Shown here in pieces: positions 13,199-22,814 of a stretch of 64,000 nt of DNA. The translations under genes were made by a program, and so were the position numbers. The notes beneath the pieces are model-generated. The model ran no database searches. It was not told the DNA's origin and worked only from the letters and a program-made list of their open reading frames with translations. Each line of letters opens with the position of its first letter. The first letter of the stretch is position 1. Source of the DNA: Sphingomonas mollis (lineage in GTDB: Bacteria > Pseudomonadota > Alphaproteobacteria > Sphingomonadales > Sphingomonadaceae); the NCBI RefSeq assembly GCF_016427505.1, contig NZ_JAELXS010000004.1, positions 62,001-126,000 on the forward strand, written 5' to 3'.

Positions 13199-14273
13199 GC
13201 GCTGGGCGGCGAGCGTTGCGATGCTGGCGCTCGCTGGCTGCATCCCCTCGGTCGAGCCGCCTCGCGGTTCCGAGCGAATGCCGCCACCGCGCCATGAGGA
13301 ACCGCCCGCCCCGCCCATGGTGGACGATCGCCCGGCGCGGTCGATCGATGTCCCCGCCCCGCGCCCTGCCCGGCCCGCCTGGGAAGCCAAGCCCGTCGCG
13401 GCGGATACGCGGGAGGTGGCGGCATCGACCTATACCGTGCGGCGGGGCGACGGGCTGGGCGCGATCGCCGAGCGGACCGGCGCCAGTGTCGAGGCGATCG
13501 CGCGGGCCAACGGGCTGGCGGCGCCCTATCCGGTGCAGGCGGGGCGGCGGCTCACGATACCGGCCGGGCGCTATCATCTGGTCCGTCCGGGCGAGAGCGG
13601 CATCGCCATCGCGCGGGCATACGGTGTCGAATGGTCGCGGATCGTGGCGGCCAACGAGCTGACCGAGCCCTATTCCCTGCGCGCCGGCCAGCGGGTGTTG
13701 ATCCCGGGGCCGGCGGAGAGCGCGCCGAGTCGGGCAGCGGAGCGGGCGGCGGCGTTCCGGCTGGACGTGGACGACATCCTTACCGGTGGCGAGCCGGCGC
13801 TGGCGGCCAATCAGGCGCCGGTGCGGCCGGTGCGGCGGCCGACCAGGGCGTTGCCGTCGAACGCGGTGGTGGCGCCGCCGGTGCGGTTGGCGGGGGGCGG
13901 CTTCGTCTGGCCGGTCGAGGGCCGCGTGGTGAAGCGGTTCGGGCCGGGCGCGTCGGGGGAGCGCAACGATGGGATCAAGCTCGCGGTGCCGGTCGGCACG
14001 CCGGTGCTGTCGGTGGCGGACGGGGTCGTCGCCTATGCCGGCGACGGGATCGCGGCGCTGGGCGGGCTGGTGATCGTGAAGCATGGCGGCGGGTGGACCA
14101 GCGTCTATGGCCATGCATCGCGGCTGCTGGTCAGTCGGGGGCAGAGCGTGAAGCGGGGACAGTCGATCGCGCTGTCGGGGGACACCGGCTTTGCCGAGCA
14201 GCCGGAGGTGCACTTCGAGCTGCGCCGCGGGCGGACGCCGGTCGATCCGCTGACGTTGCTGCCGAGGCGGTAA
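13191..14273 (+). CDS. NlpD-like lipoprotein with two LysM repeats and a degenerate LytM (M23) domain
   Basis: The 360-residue protein begins with a lipoprotein signal (MLALAGC, lipidated Cys17). Two LysM peptidoglycan-binding repeats follow (about residues 80-125 and 128-168), then a basic and proline-rich linker and a C-terminal LytM/M23 domain. Active M23 enzymes use an HxxxD motif and an HxH motif for zinc. Here the first reads NDGIK and the last PEVHFELR, so several zinc ligands are missing while the fold signatures (VYGHAS, GDTGFAEQPEVHFE) remain. That pattern is the hallmark of NlpD/EnvC-type amidase activators rather than working endopeptidases. Its place after surE fits NlpD. It probably acts at the periplasmic cell wall during division. 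Confidence 0.85.
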   Translation: MARRWAASVAMLALAGCIPSVEPPRGSERMPPPRHEEPPAPPMVDDRPARSIDVPAPRPARPAWEAKPVAADTREVAASTYTVRRGDGLGAIAERTGASVEAIARANGLAAPYPVQAGRRLTIPAGRYHLVRPGESGIAIARAYGVEWSRIVAANELTEPYSLRAGQRVLIPGPAESAPSRAAERAAAFRLDVDDILTGGEPALAANQAPVRPVRRPTRALPSNAVVAPPVRLAGGGFVWPVEGRVVKRFGPGASGERNDGIKLAVPVGTPVLSVADGVVAYAGDGIAALGGLVIVKHGGGWTSVYGHASRLLVSRGQSVKRGQSIALSGDTGFAEQPEVHFELRRGRTPVDPLTLLPRR

Positions 14274-14411
14274 GTTCACCAACTTCACGCATATCAAAGG
14301 TGGTCAATCGCGGGTGGCGAGCGGTTGATGCGGGGGGCCTTGGAGGCTTGTACACGATGATCGGGCTGTAGGACAGGTGACGAACCGCGTCGCGGTTGCT
14401 AACCGGCGGCC

Positions 14412-15635
14412 ATGTCGTACCAGTCAGAGCTGCTCACCGTCCTCGGCAACCGTGGTTATGTCCACCAGATGACCGACGCCATCGCGCTGGATGCGCTGGC
14501 GGCGAAGGGGGTGGTGCCGGGGTATATCGGGTTCGATCCGACCGCGCCGTCGCTGCATGTCGGCAGCCTGGTGCAGATCATGCTGCTGCGCCGGTTGCAG
14601 CAGACGGGGCACAAGCCGATCGTGCTGATGGGCGGCGGCACCGGCAAGATCGGCGATCCGAGCTTCAAGGACGAGGCGCGCAAGCTGTTGGGCGAGGATG
14701 GCATCGCGACCAACGTGGCGGCGATCAAGCGCATCTTCGAACGGTTCCTGACCTTCGGCGACGGCCCGACCGATGCGGTGATGCTGGACAATGCCGAGTG
14801 GCTCGACGCGCTGGAATATATCCCGTTCCTGCGCGAGGTGGGCCAGCATTTCTCGGTCAACCGGATGCTGTCGTTCGATTCGGTGAAGCTGCGGCTGGAC
14901 CGCGAGCAGTCGCTCAGCTTCCTCGAATTTAACTACATGATCCTGCAGGCATACGACTTTCTGGAACTGTCGCGCCGCGCCGGGTGCCGGTTGCAGATGG
15001 GCGGGTCCGACCAGTGGGGCAACATCGTCAACGGCATCGAACTGTCGCGGCGGATGGACGGCACCGAGGTGTACGGCATTACCACGCCGCTGATTACGAC
15101 AGCGGACGGCGGCAAGATGGGCAAGACGATGTCGGGCGCGGTCTGGCTGCACGAGGACCAGTTGCCGCATTTCGATTACTGGCAGTTCTGGCGCAACACC
15201 GACGACCGCGATGTCGGCCGGTTCCTGCGGCTGTTCACCGACCTGCCGCTGGACGAAATCCGCCGGCTGGAGGCATTGCCGGGGGCGGAGATCAACGAGG
15301 CGAAGAAGATCCTCGCCACCGAGGCGACGGCGATGTGCCGGGGCCGCGCCGCCGCCGACGAGGCGGCGGAGACCGCGCGGCGGACGTTCGAGGAAGGCAC
15401 CGGCGGCGAGGCGTTGCCGCGGTTCGTGGCGGCGGGGCCGGTAGGGATCGTCGATGCGCTGATCGGGCTGGGCTTCGCCGCGTCGCGGGGCGAGGCGCGG
15501 CGGCTGATCGCCGGTGGCGGTGCGCGGGTCGATGGCGAGAAGGTGACGGACGAGAGCGTGACGATCACCGTCGGTGCGGAGCCGGTGCGGTTGTCGGCGG
15601 GGAAGAAGCATCATGGCTTGGTGGTTGCGGGGTGA
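14412..15635 (+). CDS. tyrS: Tyrosyl-tRNA synthetase
   Basis: A class I synthetase of 407 residues. The HIGH signature appears as HVGSL in the segment [16 protein letters not shown], and the KMSKS loop as KMGKTMSG. The tyrosine-binding segment [14 protein letters not shown] and the GGSDQWGNI motif are typical of TyrRS. The C-terminal ~65 residues form an S4 RNA-binding domain ([19 protein letters not shown]). It follows the LysM/LytM gene with a 138-base gap that shows no hairpin I can support, so it may have its own promoter. Confidence 0.97.
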   Translation: MSYQSELLTVLGNRGYVHQMTDAIALDALAAKGVVPGYIGFDPTAPSLHVGSLVQIMLLRRLQQTGHKPIVLMGGGTGKIGDPSFKDEARKLLGEDGIATNVAAIKRIFERFLTFGDGPTDAVMLDNAEWLDALEYIPFLREVGQHFSVNRMLSFDSVKLRLDREQSLSFLEFNYMILQAYDFLELSRRAGCRLQMGGSDQWGNIVNGIELSRRMDGTEVYGITTPLITTADGGKMGKTMSGAVWLHEDQLPHFDYWQFWRNTDDRDVGRFLRLFTDLPLDEIRRLEALPGAEINEAKKILATEATAMCRGRAAADEAAETARRTFEEGTGGEALPRFVAAGPVGIVDALIGLGFAASRGEARRLIAGGGARVDGEKVTDESVTITVGAEPVRLSAGKKHHGLVVAG

Positions 15636-16261
15636 TTGGCGGGGTGTGAGATCGGTTGCGGGGGCGGTTCATCCGTGTACGCGCGGGGTAACGGCATCAG
15701 ACTGCTTCCCCGGCGGAGGCCGGGGTCCAGTTGGGTGAAGTGCTGTGATGACCGATTGATGTTCGTCGTTGCGAGCGCAGAGAAGCGATCCAGGGCAGCG
15801 CGGGAGGCGCTGGGTTGCTTCGCTGCGCTCGCAATGACGGGGTGTTGGGGTTGCTGGCGTCCGGTATAAGTTTGGTTGCGCAACTGAGCCCCGGCCTTCG
15901 CCGGGGAACTGGTATGATTTTTGGTGAGGTTACCTTTCCACAACATTCCGTTCGTTTGTGAAAGGTCCTTGAGGTTCACGCGGAGACGCGGAGACGCGGA
16001 GAAGAAGTAGGTTGATGGCGCTTCGCGCGAAGGAAGGCAGGTCGCAGGCCCATTTCCTATCGTCGCACATGCCCGGATGGCGATCGCGCGCTCCCCGGTC
16101 AGCCTCTCCAATCTTCTTCTCCGCGCCTCCGCGTCTCCGCGCGAACCCCCTTCTTCCCGCCCGGACCAAAACCCAACCCCTAACGCTTTGTTAACCTCTG
16201 GACGGTAGCCAAATGACTGGCGTGATGCGGGAATCCTCGACCGCAGGGCCGAGGGGACGTG
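15636..16261. repeat. Gene-free region with three inverted-repeat pairs
   Basis: No convincing gene lies here. Three long inverted repeats are visible. Pair 1 has arms at 15705-15733 (starting TTCCCCGGCGGAGGCCGGGG) and about 15881-15908. Pair 2, nested inside pair 1, has arms at 15767-15793 and 15810-15839 and ends in the complement of GCTGCGCTCGCAATGACG. Pair 3 has arms at 15975-16007 and 16113-16145, built on a short GGAGACGC tandem motif. The arms are imperfect but long enough to form stable hairpins. They look like dispersed intergenic repeats of the kind common in sphingomonads, here accumulated behind tyrS. Confidence 0.7.
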
Positions 16262-16600
16262 ATGGCTTTCGGAAATCTGGCGGCGGCGGATGATCGGCGC
16301 GAACCGCGGCAGACCGTGCTGCATCGCACGCGGGCGCGGCAGGCGGGTGGTGAGGAACAGCCGATGACGCTGGTCGATGTGTCGCCGCGTGGTTTCATGG
16401 CGCGCAGCGATGGCCAGCATGCGCCGGGCGACTGGCTGTCGGTGCAGTTTCCGTTGATCGGTGTGCTGGAGGCGGAGGTCCGCTGGTCGCTGGGCGGCCG
16501 GATCGGCTGTCAGTTGACGCGGACGATCGAACTGGCGGACTATCAATTGATGCTGGAGCTGATGCTTCGCGCCATGAAGGCCGCATCGGCCCGGGCTTAA
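16262..16600 (+). CDS. PilZ domain protein
   Basis: A 112-residue stand-alone PilZ protein. DDRREPRQTVLHRTRAR near the N-terminus carries the RxxxR element and LVDVSPRGFMA matches the D/NxSxxG motif, so the two cyclic di-GMP contacts are better kept here than in the PilZ protein at 9530-9868. The start was set at the ATG at 16262, four bases after GAGGGGA; a GTG immediately before it is also in frame. It ends one base before the stop of the convergent recG gene. Confidence 0.85.
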   Translation: MAFGNLAAADDRREPRQTVLHRTRARQAGGEEQPMTLVDVSPRGFMARSDGQHAPGDWLSVQFPLIGVLEAEVRWSLGGRIGCQLTRTIELADYQLMLELMLRAMKAASARA

Positions 16601-16601
16601 C

Positions 16602-18650
16602 TCAGCCGGAACGTAGCAGGGCGACACCGGCGTCGCGTTCGAACAGATAGAGCGCGGTTCGTGCCGCGCGGCCACGCTCGCCAGCCAGACCGCCGTCGCG
16701 GTCGATCAGCAGCCGGGCATCGTCATGCGCGCATTGCAACAGGTCGGGTAGCATTTCCGGCGTGGCGAGGCGGAAGCCGGCCTCGCCCGATTGTCGCGTG
16801 CCGAGCATTTCGCCGCCGCCGCGCAGGCGCAGATCCTCCTCGGCGATGCGGAACCCGTCATTCGATTCGCGCATCAAGGCGAGGCGCGCGCGGGACGTTT
16901 CGCTGAGCGCAGCGCCGCGCATCAACAGGCAGATCGAACGGCCCCCGCCCCGGCCGACGCGACCGCGCAACTGGTGGAGTTGGGCGAGGCCGAAGCGGTC
17001 GGCATGTTCGATCACGATCAGCGTCGCGTTGGGCACGTCGACGCCGACCTCGATCACCGTCGTCGCCACAAGCACGCCGGTGCGGGCGCCGGCGAACGCC
17101 TCCATCACCGCGTCCTTCTCGGCGGGCTTCATGCGGCCGTGGACGAGGCCGACCTTCTCCCCGAAGCGACCGCGCAATGCCTCGGCGCGGGCTTCCGCGG
17201 CGGCGAGATCAGATTTCTCGCTCTCCTCGACCAGCGGGCAGACCCAGTATGCCTGACCGCCATCGGCGAGGTGGCGGCCGAGCGCGTTGACGACCTCGTC
17301 CAGACGGTCCTCCGATACGACGCGGGTTTCGATCGGCTGGCGGCCGGGGGGCATCTCGTCGAGGCGGCTGACGTCCATCTCGCCATATTGCGCCAGCGTC
17401 AGGGTGCGCGGGATCGGTGTGGCAGTCATCGCCAGCAGATGCGGGCTGCGGCCCTTTTCCTGCAGCAACATCCGCTGCGCGACGCCGAAGCGGTGCTGTT
17501 CGTCGACCACGACCAGCGCGAGGTCGCGGTAGCGGACCGCCTCCTGAAAGATCGCGTGGGTGCCGACGAGGATGTCGATCGATCCGTCGGCAAGGCCCAT
17601 CAACGTCGCCTCACGCACGCGGCCCTTGTCGCGGCCGGTGAGGACGCCGATCGTGAGCGGCAGTCCGGCGAGCGTCTTGCGCAACGTCTCGTAATGCTGG
17701 CGGGCGAGGATTTCGGTGGGGGCGAGCATCGCGCCCTGCGCGCCGGCCTCCACCGCGATCAGCAGCGCCATGGCGGCGACCAGCGTTTTGCCGGAGCCGA
17801 CATCGCCCTGGAGCAGGCGAAGCATCGGTGCCTCCTGCGCCAGATCGCCCTCGATCTCCGCCACGGTGCGCGACTGCGCGCCGGTGAGGCTGTAGGGCAG
17901 GCGCAACGCATCGCGGAGGCGGCGGTCGCCGGCGAGCGCCCTGCCCTTGCGCTTGCGCGTGTCGGCGCGGACGAGCGTCATGGCGAGCTGGTTGGCGAAG
18001 ACCTCGTCATAGCCCAGCCGTTCGCGCGCCTTGGTATCGGCGGGGTCGGCGTGGATGCGGGTGAGCGCGTCGCGCCAGTCGGGCCATTGCCGCTGCGCCT
18101 TCAGGCTGGGTTCGATCCATTCGGGCAGTTCGGGCGCGCGGGCGATCGCCTGATCGACGAAGCCGGCGATGCGGCGTGAGGTGACGCCTTCGGACAGGGG
18201 ATAGATCGGCTCGCGTTCGCGCATCGGCTCGGCGGGATCGGACAGTTCGGGATGCACGATCTGGAGCGTGTCGCCATATTGGTCGAGCCGGCCGGAGACG
18301 AGTTTCGTCTCGCCGATCGGCAGCAGCTTCTTCGCCCAGCCGGGATGGCCGCCGAAATAGACGAGGCTGACATAGTTGCCGTGCGCATCGACGGCCTGCA
18401 CGCGGGTGGGGCCGCGGCCGTTCGATTCGCGATAGCTTTGCGGAGTGAGCGGGATCGCGATGATGCGGCCGGCGTCGGATACCATCAGCTCGGTGCGCGG
18501 CACCCGGTCGACCCAGCCGGTCGGCAGATGGAAGGCGATATCGAGGACGCGCGCCAGCCCGAGCCGGTCGAGCGGCTTTGCCAGAGCGGGGCCGACGCCC
18601 TTCAGGGCGGTGACTTCGGCGAACAGCGGATTGAGGATGTCGGGGCGCAT
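16602..18650 (-). CDS. recG: ATP-dependent DNA helicase RecG
   Basis: A helicase of 682 residues that remodels stalled replication forks and branched recombination intermediates. The N-terminal wedge domain (LKGVGPALAKPLDRLG, then the OB-fold part with LVYFGGHPGW) precedes two RecA-like domains with Walker A GDVGSGKT, the DEQH box VVVDEQHRFGV, TATPIPRTL and the motif VI region QLRGRVGRGG. The start at 18650 was chosen because the protein then begins MRPDILNPLF as in other RecGs; the frame stays open to 18827, but that overlaps the divergent sdhE gene. The gap to sdhE is 75 bases. Confidence 0.95.
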   Translation of the reverse strand: MRPDILNPLFAEVTALKGVGPALAKPLDRLGLARVLDIAFHLPTGWVDRVPRTELMVSDAGRIIAIPLTPQSYRESNGRGPTRVQAVDAHGNYVSLVYFGGHPGWAKKLLPIGETKLVSGRLDQYGDTLQIVHPELSDPAEPMREREPIYPLSEGVTSRRIAGFVDQAIARAPELPEWIEPSLKAQRQWPDWRDALTRIHADPADTKARERLGYDEVFANQLAMTLVRADTRKRKGRALAGDRRLRDALRLPYSLTGAQSRTVAEIEGDLAQEAPMLRLLQGDVGSGKTLVAAMALLIAVEAGAQGAMLAPTEILARQHYETLRKTLAGLPLTIGVLTGRDKGRVREATLMGLADGSIDILVGTHAIFQEAVRYRDLALVVVDEQHRFGVAQRMLLQEKGRSPHLLAMTATPIPRTLTLAQYGEMDVSRLDEMPPGRQPIETRVVSEDRLDEVVNALGRHLADGGQAYWVCPLVEESEKSDLAAAEARAEALRGRFGEKVGLVHGRMKPAEKDAVMEAFAGARTGVLVATTVIEVGVDVPNATLIVIEHADRFGLAQLHQLRGRVGRGGGRSICLLMRGAALSETSRARLALMRESNDGFRIAEEDLRLRGGGEMLGTRQSGEAGFRLATPEMLPDLLQCAHDDARLLIDRDGGLAGERGRAARTALYLFERDAGVALLRSG

Positions 18651-18725
18651 GACTACATGGCCGCCATACACCAGCCGACGGCCGCTGCCAGCGTCCGGCG
18701 GCCTATTGCCGTTGGGAACGCCGCC

Positions 18726-18992
18726 GTGAATCATGAAATACGCCTGAAGCGCACGCATTTCCGGGCCTGGCATCGCGGCACGCGCGAGGCGGATTTGATG
18801 ATCGGCGGCTTTTTCGACGCGCATCATGCGTCGTGGTCGGCGGCGGACCTCGACTGGTTCGAGACGCTGATCGAGGAGCAGGACGTCGATATCATGGGCT
18901 GGGCGATCGGATCGATCCCCTGCCCGCCGGAATGGGATACGCCGATGATGCAGACGATGCGGTCGCTGGATTTCGTGCCGTTGCCGAAGTGA
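18726..18992 (+). CDS. sdhE: FAD assembly factor SdhE (succinate dehydrogenase assembly factor 2)
   Basis: An 88-residue protein of the SdhE/Sdh5/CptB family, which helps attach FAD covalently to the SdhA subunit of succinate dehydrogenase. The family core is clear: RAWHRGTREADLMIGGFF carries the conserved RGxxE region, followed by WFETLIEEQDVDIMGWA. The start is assigned to GTG at 18726, which makes the protein begin VNHEIRLKR at the usual distance from the RGxxE motif and has GGGAAC upstream; no ATG in frame gives the conserved N-terminus. It is divergent from recG, and the reverse-oriented extension of recG overlaps it. Confidence 0.88.
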   Translation: MNHEIRLKRTHFRAWHRGTREADLMIGGFFDAHHASWSAADLDWFETLIEEQDVDIMGWAIGSIPCPPEWDTPMMQTMRSLDFVPLPK

Positions 18993-18995
18993 TTT

Positions 18996-19128
18996 CTCCC
19001 CTCCCGCCTCGCGGGAGGGGTCGGGGGTGGGCCTTGCGTCTGGGTGACACCGCCCCCGTGACTGATTGGACGACCGTACCGCCCGGACGCCTGCCCACCC
19101 CCAGCCCCTCCCGCCAGCGGGAGGGGAG
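18996..19128. repeat. 133-bp MITE-like element with terminal inverted repeats between sdhE and mfd
   Basis: The left end (18996-19032) and right end (19093-19128) are near-perfect inverted copies of one another. Each end is itself a hairpin: CCCCTCCCGC with GCGGGAGGGG at 18998-19020 and again at 19105-19126. The right hairpin is followed by AGCTTTTAAG and could stop sdhE transcription. No coding sequence lies inside. The short size, paired inverted ends and lack of genes suggest a non-autonomous dispersed repeat. Confidence 0.65.
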
Positions 19129-19144
19129 CTTTTAAGAAGAACCC

Positions 19145-22100
19145 ATGCCCGATCTGAAGACGATCCTTTCCGCGAAGGCGGCGCTCACGCTGGCGGGGGT
19201 GCCGACCGGGTTCCAGCCGTCGCTGCTCGCCGATCTGGCGCGGGCGGCGGGGCGTGTGGTGTTCATCGCCGCCGATGACGCGGCGATGCGGGCGATCGCG
19301 TCCACCGCGCCGTTCTTCGCACCGGAGCTGGAGGTGGTGACGTTCCCGGCGTGGGATTGCCTGCCATACGATCGCGCGTCGCCGACGCTGCGGGTGATGG
19401 CGGAGCGGGTGGCGGCGCTGTACCGGTTGCAGGGCAAGGCGAAAGGTCCGCAACTGGTGCTGACGACCGCCAATGCGGCGACGCAGCGGGTGCTGACGCC
19501 GTTCCGCATCCGCCAACTGGTCGCCTCGCTGGCGCCGGGCGAGCGGATCGGGCGCGACGATCTGGCGACGTTGCTGCAGGCCAATGGCTATGTGCGGACC
19601 GAGACGGTGCACGACCACGGCGAATATGCCGTGCGCGGCGGGATCGTCGATTTGTTTCCCAGCGGCGAGGAACAGGCGCTGCGGCTCGATTTCTTCGGTG
19701 ACGAGATCGAGAGCGTGCGGACGTTCGATCCCGCCGACCAGCGGACGACGGGGCGGGTCGATGGCTTCACGTTGCTGCCGGCATCGGAGGCGTTGCTGGA
19801 CGCGGATTCGATCAAGCGGTTCCGGACGCGGTATCGCGAGACGTTCGGGGCGACGGCGACGGGCGATCCGCTGTATCAGGCGGTGTCCGAGGGGCGGCGT
19901 CAGGCGGGCATGGAGCATTGGCTGGCGCTGTTCGAGGAGAAGCTGGCGACGCTGTTCGATCACCTTGGCGATGCGGTGGTGGTGCGCGACGGCGGCGTGG
20001 CGGCGGCGGCGGAGAGCCGGATCGAGGCGATCGCCGATTATTACGATAACCGGAAACGGGCGGAGGCGGCGCAACCGGGCAGCTATCGCCCGTTGCCGGC
20101 CAAGGCGCTGTATCTGGATGCGGATGCCTGGGCGACCGGGCTGGCCGAAGCGACCGCGCATCTGACGACGGCGTTCCATGAGCCGGAATCGACGCGGGTG
20201 CTCGATTTCGGTGTCGATGGCCCGCGCGATTTCGGGGCGGAGCGGGCGGCGCAGGCGAACGTGTACGAGGCGGTCGTCGCGCATGTCGAGAAGCTGCGGC
20301 GCGAGGGGAAGAAGCCGGTGCTCGCCAGCTATTCGGTCGGCGCGCGCGACCGGCTGGGCAGCCTGTTGAAGGACCACGGGCTGAAGGGCGGCAAGAACGC
20401 CGAGACGTGGCAGGAGGCGCTGGGCGTCGCCGATACGACCAAGAGCTTCGGCGTGGCGCTGGTCGTGCTGCCGCTGGACCATGGCTTCGCGGCGCCGGGC
20501 GTTGCGGTGCTGACCGAGCAGGACATGCTGGGCGACCGGCTGATCCGGCGGAACAAGCGCAAGAAGTCGGCCGATGCCTTCCTCGCCGAACTGGCGACGC
20601 TGAGCCCCGGCGATCTGGTGGTGCATTCGGATCACGGCATCGGGCGGTATGAGGGACTGACGTCGATCCCGGTGGGGAAGAGCCCGCATGATTGCGTCGC
20701 GCTGTCCTATGCCGGTGGCGACAAGCTGTACGTGCCGGTTGAGAATCTGGAGGTGCTGACACGCTACGGATCGGGCGAGGATGGCGCGGCGCTCGACCGG
20801 CTGGGCGGCGAGGCGTGGCAGCGGCGCAAGTCGAAGATGAAGGAGCGCATCCGCGAGATCGCGGGTGAGTTGATCGCGGTGGCGGCGGAACGCGCGCTCA
20901 GGCCGGGTGAGGTCGCGGAGCCGGATGCGAGTGGCTATCCCAGCTTCGTCGATCGCTTCCCCTATGACCCGACCGACGATCAGGACCGGGCGATCGACGA
21001 TGTGCTGGGCGATCTGGCGGCGGGCAAGCCGATGGACCGGCTGATCGTGGGCGATGTCGGCTTCGGCAAGACCGAGGTGGCGTTGCGCGCAGCGTTCGTG
21101 GCGGCGATGGGCGGGATGCAGGTCGCGATCGTGTGTCCGACGACGCTGCTCGCGCGCCAGCATTTCAATAATTTCTCGGCGCGGTTCGAGGGGTTTCCGA
21201 TCAAGATCGGACGGATGAGCCGGCTGGTCGGGACGGCGGAGACGAAGGCGACGAAGGAGGGCACCGCGTCGGGCGATCTGGACGTGGTGATCGGCACGCA
21301 TGCGCTGCTGGCGAAGAATGTGCAGTTCAAGCGGCTGGGGCTGGTGATCGTCGACGAGGAACAGCGGTTCGGCGTGACGCACAAGGAGCGGCTAAAGGCG
21401 CTGAAGGCGGACGTGCATATGCTGACGCTGACCGCGACGCCGATCCCGCGCACGTTGCAGATGGCGATGTCGGGCCTGCGCGAATTGTCGGTGATCCAGA
21501 CGCCGCCGGTCGATCGGCTGGCAGTGCGGACGTACACCATGCCATGGGACCCGGTGGTGCTGCGCGAGGCGTTGCTGCGCGAGCATTATCGCGGTGGCCA
21601 GAGTTTCATGGTCACGCCGCGCGTCGCCGACCTGCCCGATATCGAGGAGTTTCTGCGCAACGAGGTGCCGGAAATCCGATACGTCGTCGCCCACGGCCAG
21701 ATGAGCGCGTCGGAGGTCGAAGAACGCATGTCGGCGTTCTATGAGAAGCGGTTCGAGGTGCTGGTGTCGACCACGATCATCGAGAGCGGGCTGGATATCC
21801 CGTCCGCCAACACGATGATCGTCAACCGCGCGGATCGCTTTGGCCTTGCCCAATTGTACCAGTTGCGCGGGCGGGTCGGGCGGTCGAAGACGCGCGCCTA
21901 TGCGTATATGGTGACGCCGCCGGAGCGGCAGATGACCGAGGCGGCGGACAAAAGGCTGAAGGTGCTGTCCGATCTGGATACGCTGGGCGCGGGGTTCCAG
22001 CTGGCGAGCCACGATCTGGACATTCGCGGCGCGGGCAATTTGCTGGGCGACGAACAGTCCGGGCATATCAAGGAGGTCGGATACGAACTCTACCAGTCGA

Positions 22101-22606
22101 TGCTGGAAGAGGCGATCATGGATGCCAAGGCGGGTGGCTTCGCCAGCCGGCCGCGTGACTTCAGCCCCCAGATCACCGTCGATGCGCCGATCCTGATCCC
22201 GGAGGATTACGTCCCCGATCTCGACCTGCGAATGGGCCTGTACCGCCGCCTGAACGATGTCGAGGATGCCGGCGAGGTCGAGGCGTTCGCGGCGGAGATG
22301 ATCGACCGGTTCGGCGCCCTGCCCGATGCGACCGAGAACCTGATCCGCGTCATCGAGATCAAGCTGAACGCCAAAAAGGCGTGCATCGCCAAGATGGACG
22401 TCGGCGCGAAGGGCGTGCTGGTCAGCTTCCACGACGACAAGCCGCCCAATGTCGCCGGGCTGATCGCCTATGTCGACCGGCTGGGCGGCGTCGCCAAGTT
22501 GCGGCCGGACTCGAAGCTGGTGCTGCAACGCGTGTGGCCGGACGCCAAGGCGCGGCTGCACGGGGCGCTGCAACTGTCGAAGGGGCTGGCGAAGGTCGCG
22601 GGGTAA
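19145..22606 (+). CDS. mfd: Transcription-repair coupling factor Mfd
   Basis: A translocase of 1153 residues that removes RNA polymerase stalled at lesions and recruits UvrA. The N-terminal UvrB-like, non-catalytic domains (about 1-350) contain the DCLPYDRASPT and HGEYAVRGGIVDLFP segments. The CarD-like RNA polymerase-interacting domain follows (GDLVVHSDHGIGRYEGL). The RecG-type translocase motor has Walker A GDVGFGKTE, the DEEQ box VDEEQRFGV, TATPIPRTL and QLRGRVGRS. The C-terminal TRCF domain ends the protein. Length is standard. It begins 152 bases after sdhE, just beyond the MITE-like repeat. Confidence 0.97.
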   Translation: MPDLKTILSAKAALTLAGVPTGFQPSLLADLARAAGRVVFIAADDAAMRAIASTAPFFAPELEVVTFPAWDCLPYDRASPTLRVMAERVAALYRLQGKAKGPQLVLTTANAATQRVLTPFRIRQLVASLAPGERIGRDDLATLLQANGYVRTETVHDHGEYAVRGGIVDLFPSGEEQALRLDFFGDEIESVRTFDPADQRTTGRVDGFTLLPASEALLDADSIKRFRTRYRETFGATATGDPLYQAVSEGRRQAGMEHWLALFEEKLATLFDHLGDAVVVRDGGVAAAAESRIEAIADYYDNRKRAEAAQPGSYRPLPAKALYLDADAWATGLAEATAHLTTAFHEPESTRVLDFGVDGPRDFGAERAAQANVYEAVVAHVEKLRREGKKPVLASYSVGARDRLGSLLKDHGLKGGKNAETWQEALGVADTTKSFGVALVVLPLDHGFAAPGVAVLTEQDMLGDRLIRRNKRKKSADAFLAELATLSPGDLVVHSDHGIGRYEGLTSIPVGKSPHDCVALSYAGGDKLYVPVENLEVLTRYGSGEDGAALDRLGGEAWQRRKSKMKERIREIAGELIAVAAERALRPGEVAEPDASGYPSFVDRFPYDPTDDQDRAIDDVLGDLAAGKPMDRLIVGDVGFGKTEVALRAAFVAAMGGMQVAIVCPTTLLARQHFNNFSARFEGFPIKIGRMSRLVGTAETKATKEGTASGDLDVVIGTHALLAKNVQFKRLGLVIVDEEQRFGVTHKERLKALKADVHMLTLTATPIPRTLQMAMSGLRELSVIQTPPVDRLAVRTYTMPWDPVVLREALLREHYRGGQSFMVTPRVADLPDIEEFLRNEVPEIRYVVAHGQMSASEVEERMSAFYEKRFEVLVSTTIIESGLDIPSANTMIVNRADRFGLAQLYQLRGRVGRSKTRAYAYMVTPPERQMTEAADKRLKVLSDLDTLGAGFQLASHDLDIRGAGNLLGDEQSGHIKEVGYELYQSMLEEAIMDAKAGGFASRPRDFSPQITVDAPILIPEDYVPDLDLRMGLYRRLNDVEDAGEVEAFAAEMIDRFGALPDATENLIRVIEIKLNAKKACIAKMDVGAKGVLVSFHDDKPPNVAGLIAYVDRLGGVAKLRPDSKLVLQRVWPDAKARLHGALQLSKGLAKVAG

Positions 22607-22683
22607 AAGCCGCCGCCTACTCTGATCGGGTGATGGACTCCGGTGCGGGTCGGCGTAGAACAGGCTGCTAGAAATCGGACTTG

Positions 22684-22764
22684 CCTGAACCGTTCGGCCT
22701 GAGCGCAGTCGAAGGCCACCTCGCGACAAGGTGCTTCGACTTCGCTCAGCACGAACGGTTCAGG
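22684..22764. repeat. Dispersed palindromic repeat, copy 1
   Basis: An 81-base hairpin-forming element: CCTGAACCGTTCGG at the left end pairs with CGAACGGTTCAGG at the right, and inner segments (CAGTCGAAG with CTTCGACTT) extend the stem. A 69-base near-identical copy lies at 44562-44630 in the same orientation. It fills much of the 208-base gap after mfd and could act as a transcription or mRNA-stability element. Confidence 0.8.
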
Positions 22765-22814
22765 CCCGCCGGTCGACGCTACGGACTATCGGCCTGACAC
22801 CCGAGGGATGGCAT

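Noticed and set aside
15705-16145. Possible CRISPR array or integron in the repeat-rich region after tyrS
   Set aside because: The repeats are inverted pairs of different sequences rather than regularly spaced direct repeats, and no cas or integrase gene is near.
18824-21382. 852-residue minus-strand open frame opposite mfd
   Set aside because: It is antisense to a clear mfd gene, is full of Arg, His and Pro with no domain, and owes its length to the GC-rich codon pattern.
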